Below, one piece after another: positions 1 to 9,770 of a stretch of 47,053 nt of DNA. The notes beneath the pieces were generated by a model. It did not search any database. It was not told the DNA's origin and saw nothing but the letters and a program-made list of their open reading frames with translations. The stretch is from Gnetum montanum. Taxonomy: Eukaryota > Streptophyta > Gnetopsida > Gnetales > Gnetaceae. The first letter of the stretch is position 1. Every line of letters begins with the position of its first letter. The position numbers and the translations under genes were made by a program. The DNA is taken from assembly GCA_015680685.1 (NCBI GenBank), contig MNCI01022583.1, positions 339,681 to 386,733 on the forward strand, read 5' to 3'.

Positions 1-109
1 TAAACTAAAATAAACATTAATTAAATACTAATAAAATAATATATAATAGAAATGTATTAATTTTGACAAAAATGTTCACTTGAGAATGAACCAATTTTGG
101 GGTTTAACA
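1..109 (-). repeat. Element F, first 109 bp of the 3' LTR
   Basis: Direct repeat of the right end of the F 5' LTR (about 4165-4276), sharing the AT-rich run, the phrase AATGTATTAATTTTGAC and the terminal ACCAATTTTGGGG. Similarity stops exactly after TAACA at 109 and 4276, as expected at an LTR edge. On the minus strand the sequence just before this LTR (from 110 upward) contains a short AGGGGCTA stretch that may be the polypurine tract. Confidence 0.6.
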
Positions 110-2214
110 TAGCCCCTGACCAGCCTTTGGCTAGTGCCTAGCTATAACGATGATAAGAATAATAATAATAATAACAACAACAACATTAATATATGCATAA
201 CTCTAAAATAAAATTATGCTACTATTATTTTTTCTAAGATATTCTTTTAGCTATTCAAAATTTAACAAATAGGATAGATTATTAATGTTCACTATTTAGC
301 ATCAAAAATTAACAAAACAAAAATTAAACTTATTCAAATGTCTTGAGATTTATTTACTAATTATGTATGTATGCTTATTCCTCTTTTGATGATAAATTCT
401 TAGTATTGGATATGAGTTCACATATAACTCGATTAGGAAGGTCCTACCTAGGATTGGTTGGGCTTAATGTCACCTCACAAGGTCTGCTTCACTAGGTGTA
501 AGAATATCTTATAATGCCAAGGTTTAAACCTTTCCTATGATTTAAGCATCCAAGATGCATTACTTACATCTAATTCATTCCCTAACTTGATCTTGGCTCA
601 ACTTCCAAGTTGGTTATACCCTACTATCATATCCTTTATTAATTGGTTATCTACTCCTCCTACTTAAGCTAAGGTATGGAACATACCTAGGTTAATTAAC
701 AAAGATAAATTATTAAAAAGAGATATGGTCAAAGGATATACCAAAATCAAGAATTTCCATGGGTTTTATATATCTAGACTAAGAGAAAACCAAAAGCAAT
801 GGGTAAACGAGTGTTAGTATCCATCATTGGTTACCATAGTAGGGACCATTGACACCTATGGAAGATATGAAGGGAAACACAAAGATAACCCATGCACAAA
901 AGCACCACTAGTTAAAAAAAAATGACCATGCAAAAGAAAAATGAAATGATAACTCAACAAAAATGAAAAATAGAAATATCAAAAGTTAAAAATAAGGTAA
1001 AAAAAAAAAGCAAAAAGAAAACAATAATCTAAGAAGTACAAAGAAACAAAAGCAAAGTAACTCAAGAACAGAGTAAGAGAAATGATTAGAAGTGGTGGTG
1101 TCCATTAAAATACTAACTATGGAGAAGTCACTCTATCACTATCAGTTGAAGGTTCTTGTGGGGCCATTATTTTCTTCTTATTTTGTAGTTCTTTTCTTGC
1201 TTTCTTTTTTTCTATTTTTTCCTTGTTTATTATTTTTTCTATTTTCCTTCTTTTTTTTCTAAAAGAAATTCAATATTTGGCCAACTTCAATTGTGAGGTT
1301 CTTGTGGGAGCTAAAATCATTTTGTAAAGATTTCTCACATGGCACTTTACTTGATATTGGTAGATGCCTTTACCACTAGAAACACTAGGTCCAATATAAC
1401 ACACCCTTTCCACCATAGTGACTTATCCAAGCAAGTATTGAATAGAAACCAACACTAATAAGCATTATCTTGAACTAAGCTATCTAGCCACCTTGACTTA
1501 TGAACTTTTTGCTTAAAGAATATTGTTTAAAACAATGAAGTTTATTATGTGTAGGATACTTATTAATCTAAGGCTCACCCTTAGTTGGATTTTGGGTTTA
1601 AACCTTCCTATCTCAAGGTAGGAGGAGTTTTCCTTCTCCTTTGCATTCTAGACATGATGCTACTAAAATCTTTAGAGTCCCAACTAATAATATTATTTCC
1701 TATTCTCCTCTATATTTTTCAAAGTAAAATTTGTAGACTATTGATTTTTCCATAATTATTTTTACTTTATATGGTATGTGATTAAAATTTATAATAACTT
1801 GTGGTGTTTGTGTTGGGTTTTTTTTTTTGTTGCTTGGTTAATTTCATTTAACAAACACAATATTCCTTAGTACATTTATGGGCAAGATAATTAAGGGAGA
1901 CCCTTTTTAACATTACAAAATAAAAGAAAATGAAATGAAATAGAAAGAATATATAACTTTTTTGAAGATTCAATTTAAATATTTAAAAATAAAAATTAAA
2001 TATATTGGGATTTTTCCTTATTTTAAGATTTTTTTAGTTTAAGGAAAACAAATAAAAGAAACCATGTCTCAAATTACTTAAATAAAAAAAGATAAAAATA
2101 ACATAAAATAAAATGTACCTGAAATAAAAATTAAAAATAAAAGAATAAAATTAAAACATACAGAACCCTTGATGAAGATTGACTCTACTAGCCTCCCCAA
2201 CAACAACACCAAAT
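110..2214 (-). mobile_element. Element F interior, non-coding
   Basis: Very AT-rich with A-runs and T-runs, for example around 900-1050 and 1190-1260. No reading frame here resembles a retrotransposon protein on either strand. Two short look-alike phrases, GGTTCTTGTGGG near 1150 and 1294, are the only internal repeat I noticed. The content fits a non-autonomous element that relies on proteins from elsewhere. Confidence 0.5.
2194..2211 (-). other. Primer binding site of element F (tRNA-Asp type)
   Basis: On the minus strand this reads TGGTGTTGTTGTTGGGGA, matching 14 of 18 bases of the complement of the plant tRNA-Asp 3' end (TGGCGCCGTTGCCGGGGA). All four differences are C-to-T or G-to-A type. 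It lies three bases inside an LTR edge ending in CA (plus-strand TG at 2215-2216), the usual spacing for Athila/Tat elements. Confidence 0.65.
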
Positions 2215-4276
2215 TGACAAGCTAGGCAAAATTTGGTGTTGGATACCTTTAAAATTTATTTTTCTTTCAAGCTAGAGAAGTCATCTCGGCTTCGACCAAC
2301 CCGCAAGTTGTATCCATGGAGGAACGGTTTAAAGTTGAAAGAAATCATCAAGACAATAAATGGTCAAAGTCAAATCCAAACAAATTCCACACTTCTGACT
2401 ATCACTCATAAGTAAAGTCATAAATTTTCATCCTACTATTCAAAAGTTCAAGAATGAAAATTAATGATTAAATCAATATTGAAATCATAAATACATGCAT
2501 AAATTATGAAGATTACAAGGGACACTTCATCTAATTTGTGATTTTTCCTTATTTTTTTCATAGTGTAGCCACCTTGATAGCCTAACAATGGACTCTAATG
2601 GTTTTTAGTAGCCACAAAGCTCAATGAATCCTCACGTTACAATTCTTCAAAGACAAGTGATTATAATATGATATGGTTTTTGATTGGGTATCAATCCTAG
2701 GTTCCTGTTTTGTACCTGTTGGGTTTCCATTGGGTTGCACAAATGGTGCTTAATGGTTTCACATCGAATACACAATGGATGCACTGATTTCATAAATGAT
2801 GCCTTGGGTTGCACATCGAGTTGTCCCATGTTGCACAGAAGATGTTGGTTGGGTGTCCACCATGTGTACACATCAATACAAAGTTGAAGTCTTATTTATA
2901 CTTCAACTAGGTTTTAAAATAATTATTTTAATAATAGGTTGGTATGGCAAAATCCAATACAAATCTATTTATATTGGTGTAACTACCACATTTGGCATCT
3001 TAATGTCTTAAATTAACATGGAATTTGGGGTGCTGAAAAAGATGTTGATCTTCCTGAACACAACCGACACACTCTACTCCATGGCTAACTTTGCAAGATT
3101 CATGGATGAAAAGGGTAACTTTGAAGGGTAGTACTTTGCATTCATGAGCAATGCCTTCTCCATCATCATTGGCATGCTACTATAAATCCTCGTGCATTGT
3201 GCAACAAGCTCTAGAACTTGCATACCAACTAGATGGCCTTCTTCACCATCGTAAATGTTACTATTGGTATTCGTTGTGGTCACACCTTGGCTAGCTATTG
3301 CTCCTCCAATGTCTCATAAGATAGTGCTACCACTATCACTGATGTTGCCATGCATTGTCACCTACCATCACTGTTGCCTACTTTTACCTCACTTTGCTCT
3401 TCCACCTACTGTTGTATGCTCACCATCACCATTTCTTTGACCCATTGTCGTGCTATCATTGTTCCCTACCAAAACCCCTCACTTGCATTGTTGTTACTTA
3501 CCAAAAACCTCACTCACATTTCTACCACTTCTTGTTCACTACTACTACCACTACCACTTCCTATTCACTGTTGCTGTCACCCTTGCTACGTGCTTGCCAA
3601 TGCTGTCCTTGCCACATTGCATGCTTGCCCTAATTCGCTTATCTACAATAGTCAAACCTTCATTTTCCTATAAGAGTGAAATCCTCATTTTCCTGTTCTT
3701 TTGCCACTATCACCATTGCTGCCAGTTCCATTGTTGGTGTTGGAAACCCTCGCTACCTACAACATCAAACCCTCATCATCACTGCTTTACATCCTATCAC
3801 ATGTCGATCATGCAAGAGGTGCTTTGGCTTAGTGGGGAAGTAGCATGGTCACAAAGTTGCAGTTAATAGAGAGCATCCATGGCCTAGCCCAAAACGCCCA
3901 CCAAAACTTGCTCAACTCATTTTAGGACCTTCTCCAAATCACCTGTTGAGATCGTCGACCTCCTTGCATGAGTCGCATCCATCTCCAAAGTCTGTAGCAC
4001 CTACAACCATGCCCTAAATCTAAAATATAATAATTATATTTTTTATATAGAATGTCTATATAAAATATAACTATAATGTTTATATATAATAATATATAAG
4101 ATATATATAATTATAANACTAACTGATAAACTACTAATACTAATAATAATAAACTAATACTCATCACTAAACTAAAATGAACATTAAATAAATACTAATT
4201 AAATAATATATAATAGAAATGTATTAATTTTGACAAAAAATTTAACTTAAAAATAAACCAATTTTGGGGTCTAACA
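2215..4276 (-). repeat. Element F, putative 5' LTR
   Basis: Bounded by CA-type and TG-type ends on the minus strand and followed by the primer site. It holds a TC-rich stretch at 3240-3860 with many CTACCA/CACC runs that opens overlapping spurious frames, and a run of TATATAAT-like sequence at 4020-4130 containing a single undetermined base at 4117. No protein family is recognisable. Only the last 110 bases can be checked against the second LTR. Confidence 0.5.
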
Positions 4277-4464
4277 CCTTGGTAGTTTCCAGACTTGTAA
4301 AGAATTCAAAGGTTTAAAGAAGGTGTGACTTCATGGGGACTCCATACTTTCTGTACCTTTCTACTTACTTGGGTGCATTAGTGTTTTCATGGATTTCTTA
4401 CCGTTCCATGTCGACCAATAATAGAAAGTTGAATAAGTCTTTGCATGGTGTGGTTCCCATCTCA

Positions 4465-4509
4465 GAAAAACACAAAACAAAACAAAATAAAACAAAATAA
4501 AACAAAATG
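4465..4509 (+). repeat. Simple repeat (AAAAC/AAAAT)n
   Basis: Runs of ACAAA, AACAA and ATAAA units inside element A. The corresponding places in B (about 12690) and C (about 38290) are also A-rich but shorter. Confidence 0.7.
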
Positions 4510-5141
4510 ATGATGAGAATTCAAAGCACACCCCTTAGATAGAATAATGGGCTACAAGCATTCGTTATGGAACTAGAAAGACATGTTACCCATGTCTGAA
4601 GGTCCCTTCTAACTAAGGTCATTTATCACTTTTTGCTTCTCTTTTCTTCTTTATAAGGAATGGTGTTTAATGTGTGGGAGCACTTTTTTGTCTCAAGGAG
4701 GTGGATAGGTCTTAGAGCGACGGTGCGAAGTCATTGAACGTGGTTGGTTTTGGTCTAGACTAAGGATGGACTTTATCAAGTCATTTAACCACAAATTGAT
4801 GAGGGACTTCATGTGACCTTAATTGGAAACTCTATTCTACTTTCTCTCTCATCCATCTATGCTCTCCACAACTCACCTCACTGCTAATGTCCATGTCCCT
4901 ATTTGATGTCTTGGTTTGACATGCCTAAATTCTTAGGTAGATTCTTCTAGGTTTTGGTCCTTAAATTTCATAATCATTAATCACCTATGGGGTCCATAGA
5001 ATCAGGTCCTTAACTTTCATAACCATTAATCACTCACCTATGGAGGCATGTGCTTGCTATTGGGAGGACTCACTTGCACATCTCTTGGTTGGGTTAGTTA
5101 AGTATCTCATCCTTAGACATTCCCATAATTCAAACCTTTGC

Positions 5142-5146
5142 ACGCC
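5142..5146. repeat. Target site duplication of element B, left copy (ACGCC)
   Basis: ACGCC directly precedes the 5' LTR and is repeated exactly at 14874-14878 directly after the 3' LTR. A five-base duplication is normal for gypsy integrases and proves B is a single intact insertion into A. Confidence 0.9.
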
Positions 5147-5156
5147 TGATGAGTCA

Positions 5157-5240
5157 CGATATCGAGGTTGTGATATCACATCCACGATATCGAGTACGTG
5201 ATATTGAAGCCTTCCAAGTGATATCAAACATCTGATATCA
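5157..5240 (+). promoter_or_regulatory. U3 array of 8-bp palindromes (CGATATCG type), 5' LTR of B
   Basis: Six octamers start at 5157, 5171, 5185, 5199, 5219 and 5233, a spacing of 14-14-14-20-14, with the TATA box 25 bp after the last octamer start (24 bp after the last GATATC start). Five of the six are perfect 8-bp palindromes, either CGATATCG or TGATATCA; the fourth is TGATATTG. The 3' LTR has the same six sites in the same spacing. Its position just upstream of TATA suggests a promoter-proximal binding array; the binding protein is unknown. Confidence 0.75.
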
Positions 5241-5257
5241 GGGCCTGTCTTGTCACC

Positions 5258-5265
5258 TATAAATA
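5258..5265 (+). promoter_or_regulatory. TATA box of B 5' LTR (TATAAATA)
   Basis: TATAAATA preceded by CC, at the same place as TATAAATA in the LTRs of C, D, E and G. The 3' LTR of B has TGTAAATA here (14137), a one-base decay. Confidence 0.8.
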
Positions 5266-5442
5266 AGAGGTGGGCATACTTGGTTTGGTAATAGTTAGTT
5301 AATTAGTCTTAATCCCTTACCCAAACTCTTGCCTTTTTCCCTTTTTAGAGTTAGAATTATTTCCGAGTGCCCATAGTAGGAGTCATAAAGTGAACGGATC
5401 CTTATTTGAGCATTGTGTACCTAAGCACACCTTGTGGCCAGA

Positions 5443-5448
5443 AATAAA
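5443..5448 (+). terminator. Poly(A) signal in R of B 5' LTR (AATAAA)
   Basis: AATAAA in the context GCCAGAAATAAAGACAAAC, repeated in the 3' LTR. About ten bases upstream is a small hairpin (CAC-CTT-GTG at 5428-5436). In the 3' LTR this signal would end the genomic RNA. Confidence 0.7.
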
Positions 5449-5997
5449 GACAAACTTTGTGATAAACCTTGCGGCATTCATTATAGCTTATTTAATGTTA
5501 TTTACAATTATTTAATGCTTTCCTTAGTTAATTAATGTTCTCTATCTTACCTTGTTAACTCTCCTAAGTAAGCACACTCAGTACGACCACTTCGAGCATG
5601 TGTGGAACCCTTGGTAACCCAGTAACGATTAGCATTTGGTAATCCCAGAAGTGTTGCACTAATTCAGGATGTGTATAGCAAGTGGGAACAAATGCTAGTG
5701 TTAGGAGTAGTTAGACAATAGTTGATTAGTTAAATTAAATCAGTTACTTAATTAGTTCACTTCTCCCTTTGTAGCACTAGAACATAAAACATCAAAAAAA
5801 TATATAAAAATCATATACGTTCAGTTTCCTTACCCATATAATTGTGCTATACAAGTAAGCTTGGGAAGACAATGATTGACTAACCCACCTAGGTTTTATA
5901 AAGCCACATAAGCACCTAGTCATTGGAATTTGACTAGATCATGCATGTACACTTGTATTCGTATGGTTGAGCATAGGGATACCTTGCTGCTCATCAT

Positions 5998-6015
5998 TGG
6001 TGTCATTGCCAGGGA
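5998..6015 (+). other. Primer binding site of element B (tRNA-Asp)
   Basis: TGGTGTCATTGCCAGGGA starts one base after the LTR end and matches 14 of 18 bases of the tRNA-Asp 3' complement; all differences are C-to-T or G-to-A. It is followed by a short untranslated leader of about 120 bases to the likely gag start at 6135. Confidence 0.85.
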
Positions 6016-7177
6016 CTTTGTTGTTTGTGCGCTAGCTAGAACTTAGGAAATCTTCACATCATTGGAACAAACCCTTAGGATTGGTTATCTTACAATTAGT
6101 GAAATGAAAAGTATTGCACACTAAATAGACAATTATGTCTCCTTCTTCTTACGAGAGTGTTTCACCACCTAGGTTTGATACAAGAAACAATCAAAAGCAT
6201 AGTACACATGATAATCCACCAATCCCTCAATAGTTTCATGTGGTATACATTCATCCTAATGAGTATATATCAAACTTTACCTTTATCCTCCACTAGGACA
6301 AACAACTACGTTGGCATGATTTAGAAGGTAACATAGTGTTACCTCCCGATTGCTCAGTCCTGAGCATGCTTCTTCGTGCTCTCACACAAATTGGTATGCA
6401 GCAATTACAGGTAGAGTACATTGTGCATGATCATGACTCGAGAGAGTATCAACCCATGGAGGCACAACGTCAAAGGGATCTACAACACCAGAGACATCAT
6501 GAATCCATGAAGAAGAAGTTATCTCAAAATGTCTCATATGTCATAGGTGAAAATGAGGGTAGTGAATCTACCTCAGGAGGTCTCCCACACAATGATGTTC
6601 CTCTCGTTGACTTTGGTCAAGGGGTTGTGTATCAGAATCTTCACTCAACTATCCTTAACCTAGATTCTGGTACCGATGAACATAAAGTGTCTGAAAAAAG
6701 AACACAAGCACATGACAAAGATGGACATTCTAATCATAACTGTGATTGAGTCCGTGATCACCGAAGAGAATGAAGTAGGCACCATCATAGTGATGGTCCT
6801 CCTTCTTCTTCACCTTCATCATCTCCTTCATCCTTTCCTTCAAGATCTAGATGCAGTCACAAGGAAAAAGACCCTAAGGATAATGGTAAGCAAAATAGGA
6901 ATCATAGACAAAGTAGCCGAGAAAGGGGATGAGGGAATTCTAGAGAAACTCATCATGAAAGGAGGGAGAGTGGGGAAAAACATAAGCATCATAGATGCCA
7001 TAGATAGTACGATCATGATGAACCTCCTACTTACTACCCGAAGTATGCTAGATATAACTGAGGCTGTTAGAATCCCAACAAGGCGCTAAAAAGATAGTAG
7101 GATCAAAAGATTAGACATGAACAATATCCCACGATTTGAAGGGGGATACAATGTTGATCCTCAAAATCATTTACAAG

Positions 7178-7266
7178 NCGTAGTTGTTCCCTTTGCGAGT
7201 AATCATGGACTGGGCAATGATGTAATAGTGCATAATATTAGCCCATGGTAGCATCCAAGGGTTCAN
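7178..7266. other. N-bounded inverted filler inside gag: probable assembly artefact
   Basis: Single undetermined bases sit at 7178 and 7266. Between them, 7180-7265 is an almost exact reverse complement of 7481-7566 only 215 bp downstream. In element C the matching place (about 26865-26990) has ordinary gag sequence with nothing inverted. The inverted piece therefore looks like a wrong gap fill, not biology. Confidence 0.8.
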
Positions 7267-7359
7267 AAAAAAGCTAGTATCGGTCCTTAGAACTAGAATC
7301 TATTCACCAATGGAGTACCATGTTAGAACTGTTCAATGATAAGTATTAGATGTACTCAC

Positions 7360-7508
7360 AAGTGTCCAACCTACAAAAGTAAATCCAAAGATGGAAAAAA
7401 GAACATGAACCCTTGGATGCTACCATGGGCTAANAAGTGTCCAACCTACAAAAGTAAATCCAAAGATGGAAAAAAGAACATGAACCCTTGGATGCTACCA
7501 TGGGCTAA
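7360..7508 (+). repeat. 74-bp perfect tandem duplication with an N at the junction
   Basis: 7360-7433 and 7435-7508 are identical, joined by an undetermined base at 7434. Old sequence here is diverged everywhere else, so a perfect repeat at an N is most simply a gap-closing duplication. It creates a misleadingly long open frame at 7336-7701. Confidence 0.85.
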
Positions 7509-8739
7509 TATTATGCACTATTACATCATTGCCCAGGCCATGATTACTCGCAAAGGGAACAACTACACCGTCTCGCAGATGGGCTTAGGCATGAAATGTG
7601 AAGAACCCTTGGGACTTATGCTGAATGAAGGCTATTTGAGCTTAGGGCCCATCAAGTACAAAGATTGTTGGAGCAAGTTGCTAAAGAAGAATGTGAGTTA
7701 AGGAAAAGAAAGAGTGCAAAAGAATATAATAGAGATCCTTCCCTTCGAAAGAAGGGAGTTGGATTTTGTGAGGATGAAGAAGAGTCACCACTTGAAGAGA
7801 TGGTGAATAGGAAAATCTTACCCATTCAAAAACTTGCATTGGAAGTATTGGTAAAGGTGGACCAAATGTGGGACTCCCTAGATAATAGATTTTAAATAGT
7901 TCTCAAAATAGTAGAGGAGTCTAGAGAGGAAGGTAGTGATCAAGAAAGGAGAAAAAAGAGAGAAGCTGAATATGCATGTAACAAAGGTAAGGGCAAAGTT
8001 TTCATCATCGAAGAAGTTGTGGATTAGGATACAAACAATGATGGTGGATGTGAGATATGCCAATATGACCATCCTAAGGGATGTTGCCCTATAATCTCAC
8101 ATCTGTAGGAGTCTAGGGTGTATGCATGCAATCCATTATTAAATAGAAGGCAAACACCCCAAAGGTTACCTTATCCCCAAGGTAACCTAAAGCAGTTTCA
8201 CCAACCCTTGATGTATTATCCAAGTGGAACTCCACCACAACCAAATGAGCAATATCACTAGTGGTAGCACCCACAATCATGGGGAATGCCATCACCATGT
8301 CAACAGTACCCTTACCATCAATCCAACTCATATGGATACTACGTGCATGAGCCAATCTCTCCACATGACTCTACTAGTTATGTTGCTTCCAAACCTCACT
8401 ACCAAACCCATGAGTATTATAGAACTCTTTCTCCTAGGGGTGATGTTCCACAAAGATACTATCCTTCTCATCTGGTTGCATCTCTTCCATCCTTAACTCC
8501 ATTACCACATGCTCCAGCCATGCAGGGTGAGCTCCCTACCCAGCCACAGCAACGTAATGCTAGAAAGACTATTAATCCTCACCCTATTGTTGGTTTAGAC
8601 AACCACATCAAGAGAAGACCTTTCTTTAGAACCAATAGTCCAACAAAGTTCTTGCAACCACAAGTGGAAAATTCTCCAAATGCCTCACCACCATTCGAAT
8701 CTTTGGAGCTTCTTTCAAACCAAAGACCACATTCAACAC

Positions 8740-9240
8740 ACACGGTCATGTTGACGCATGCCATTACTGATTGGATTAAGGATGGCCATCTTTTAAGGAA
8801 ATTTTCCAATCCTGGGAGTCCTATTATATATTTACAAATCACTAGGAATGAACCTTGCAAGGTTCTTTTAGATTCAGCTTTTGGTATCAACTTAATCTCT
8901 CAAGAAATGTACAAAGCCTAGAACCTACCTCCACTAAAAAAGAGGAACATTTATCTAGAGCTGGCCGACCAGTCCATCACTGTCCCATTAGGACTAGTGG
9001 AAGACATTATTACCATTGTTTGTGGATGGTTGTATCTAGCCGACTTCCTAGTGATTCAAGCCAACAACTGTAAGGGGGACTTCCCTATCATAATGGGAAG
9101 AGCATGGCTAAGCACAATTGATGCATGTCTAGGAATATGTGATCTTTCTATAGAGATATCAAAGGAAAATATGTTTGGGAAGATCAAAAAGAAGAAATTT
9201 CCATGCATTGCATATAATGACACAGGGTGTAATTGCATGT
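8740..9240 (+). pseudogene. Element B aspartic protease domain, decayed
   Basis: Retroviral-type aspartic protease that would cut the gag-pol polyprotein. The active-site region at about 8862-8900 reads VLLDSAFGINLIS where a D-[ST]-G-[AS] core is expected: the aspartate codon is present (8871-8873) but the glycine is lost. A later region near 9085-9105 (IIMGRAWLS) matches the hydrophobic IxGRxWL segment after the flap in this family. The frame continues from the gag open stretch at 8286-8921, ends at TAG 8919 and resumes in another frame. The homologous domain of C is damaged at a different residue. Confidence 0.7.
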
Positions 9241-9770
9241 AGAAGTCCTGGTTCGTACAATGTGTAAAATTTCCTACATGCAACCAGTGTGCACAAGTAA
9301 CTAACATAAAAAGGTTCCTATATGCAATAGCCACAAGATAGGAAGACACCTAGTGGCTGATAGTTGACCAAGAGAGAAACTCAACTATATGCATGGAACC
9401 AACTAAGGGTTTGACTTGTGCTTACATAGATAGCATAGATACATTAGAGTAAGTTCATTGCCAACTTTCAAGTCTTGACATTGAAAATATCAACTGGAGG
9501 AAGTTGGAAATCCCTAACAACTTTAAGTAAGAGCCCCTTGAGTTAAAACTATTACCCATCATTATGGAGTATACATTTCTCAAAAATGGAAAACCAATAA
9601 TTATTAATGCTAGGCTCGCTCCTCAACAAAAAGAGAGACTGCTAAAAATGATGAAAAAATGGTCAAAATCCTTTGCTTAGTCATATCCTTAATTAATTGA
9701 AATAGACATTAGGATATGCCAACATAGGATTTACACTGACCCCTCCATAAAGCCTCGATGACAACAACAG
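9241..9770 (+). pseudogene. Element B protease-RT linker, decayed
   Basis: This linker aligns with 28880-29380 of C, where a longer open stretch remains. Recognisable in both is a segment of the form YxFLKNGK...IIN...L...Q....L, then a W-S-[KY]-[SP] stretch before the RT, the usual lead-in of plant gypsy polymerases (here about 9565-9700). Stops at several Gln and Trp codons break it. Confidence 0.6.

Larger units (their letters stand above)
1..4276 (-). mobile_element. Element F: non-coding LTR retrotransposon, minus strand, cut by the window edge
   Basis: Positions 1-109 and about 4165-4276 are near copies of each other and both end in TAACA, which on the minus strand reads as an LTR start TGTTA. 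A tRNA-Asp-type primer site lies on the minus strand at 2194-2211. The simplest reading is a minus-strand LTR element: 5' LTR 2215-4276, interior 110-2214, and a 3' LTR starting at 109 and running off the left edge. The interior of about 2.1 kb shows no gag or pol similarity, so this would be a LARD-like non-autonomous element. It abuts element A sequence on the right and was probably inserted into A; the left target duplication is outside the window. The LTR length of about 2.06 kb is inferred from one copy only. Confidence 0.6.
4277..5146 (+). mobile_element. Element A, segment 1: 3' non-coding region between pol and ORF3
   Basis: This stretch aligns in order with the region downstream of integrase in element B (about 12490-13290) and element C (about 38085-38905). 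Shared landmarks are TTTGCATGGTGTGGTTC, AAAGCACACCCCTTAGA, ACATGTTACCCATG and TGGGAGGACTCACTTGC. It is therefore the post-pol part of a gypsy element whose 5' part lies left of the window, behind F. It stops at the ACGCC duplication of B and resumes at 14879. No coding potential is seen. Confidence 0.8.
5147..5996 (+). repeat. Element B 5' LTR
   Basis: 850 bp, starts TGATGAG and ends CTCATCA, a perfect 7-bp inverted terminal repeat. It aligns end to end with 14026-14873. Internal order: palindrome array 5157-5240, TATA box 5258, transcription start expected near 5290, poly(A) signal 5443, then U5 with the phrases CCACTTCGAGCATG and GGTTGAGCATAGGGATACC that recur in the other families here. 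Confidence 0.95.
6135..8735 (+). pseudogene. gag: Element B gag, decayed
   Basis: Gag forms the particle that packages element RNA. The likely start is the ATG at 6135 (MSPSSYESVS), matching the position in element C, where the ATG has become ATA. Parts in order: an N-terminal region to about 6740, an Arg/Ser/His-rich linker about 6750-7060, the capsid-like retrotransposon gag domain about 7060-7700 (interrupted by assembly artefacts at 7178-7266 and 7434), a Lys/Glu-rich segment to about 8000, a CCHC-like knuckle C-x2-C-x3-H-x4-C near 8049-8089, then a Pro/Gln/Tyr-rich stretch 8160-8560. Stops occur early, for example TAG and TAA replacing Gln codons, and the open stretches change frame near 6740. 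There is no clear stop between gag and protease, so a gag-pol fusion is likely. Confidence 0.8.

Noticed and set aside
3255-3866. Overlapping plus-strand frames of 60-138 codons, rich in His, Pro, Leu and Thr.
   Set aside because: They arise from a CTACCA/CACC-rich stretch inside the F LTR; all three frames are open at once and none resembles a protein family.
5157-5240. U3 repeat arrays as CRISPR-like or satellite arrays.
   Set aside because: The repeated unit is only 6-8 bp at 14-bp steps, occurs inside LTRs at a fixed distance from TATA, and the sequence is plant nuclear.
7336-7701. 121-codon frame with an internal duplicated segment.
   Set aside because: The length is created by the perfect 74-bp duplication at an N, probably an assembly error.
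8579-8890. 103-codon minus-strand frame opposite gag/protease.
   Set aside because: Shadow of the plus-strand gag-pol coding sequence.
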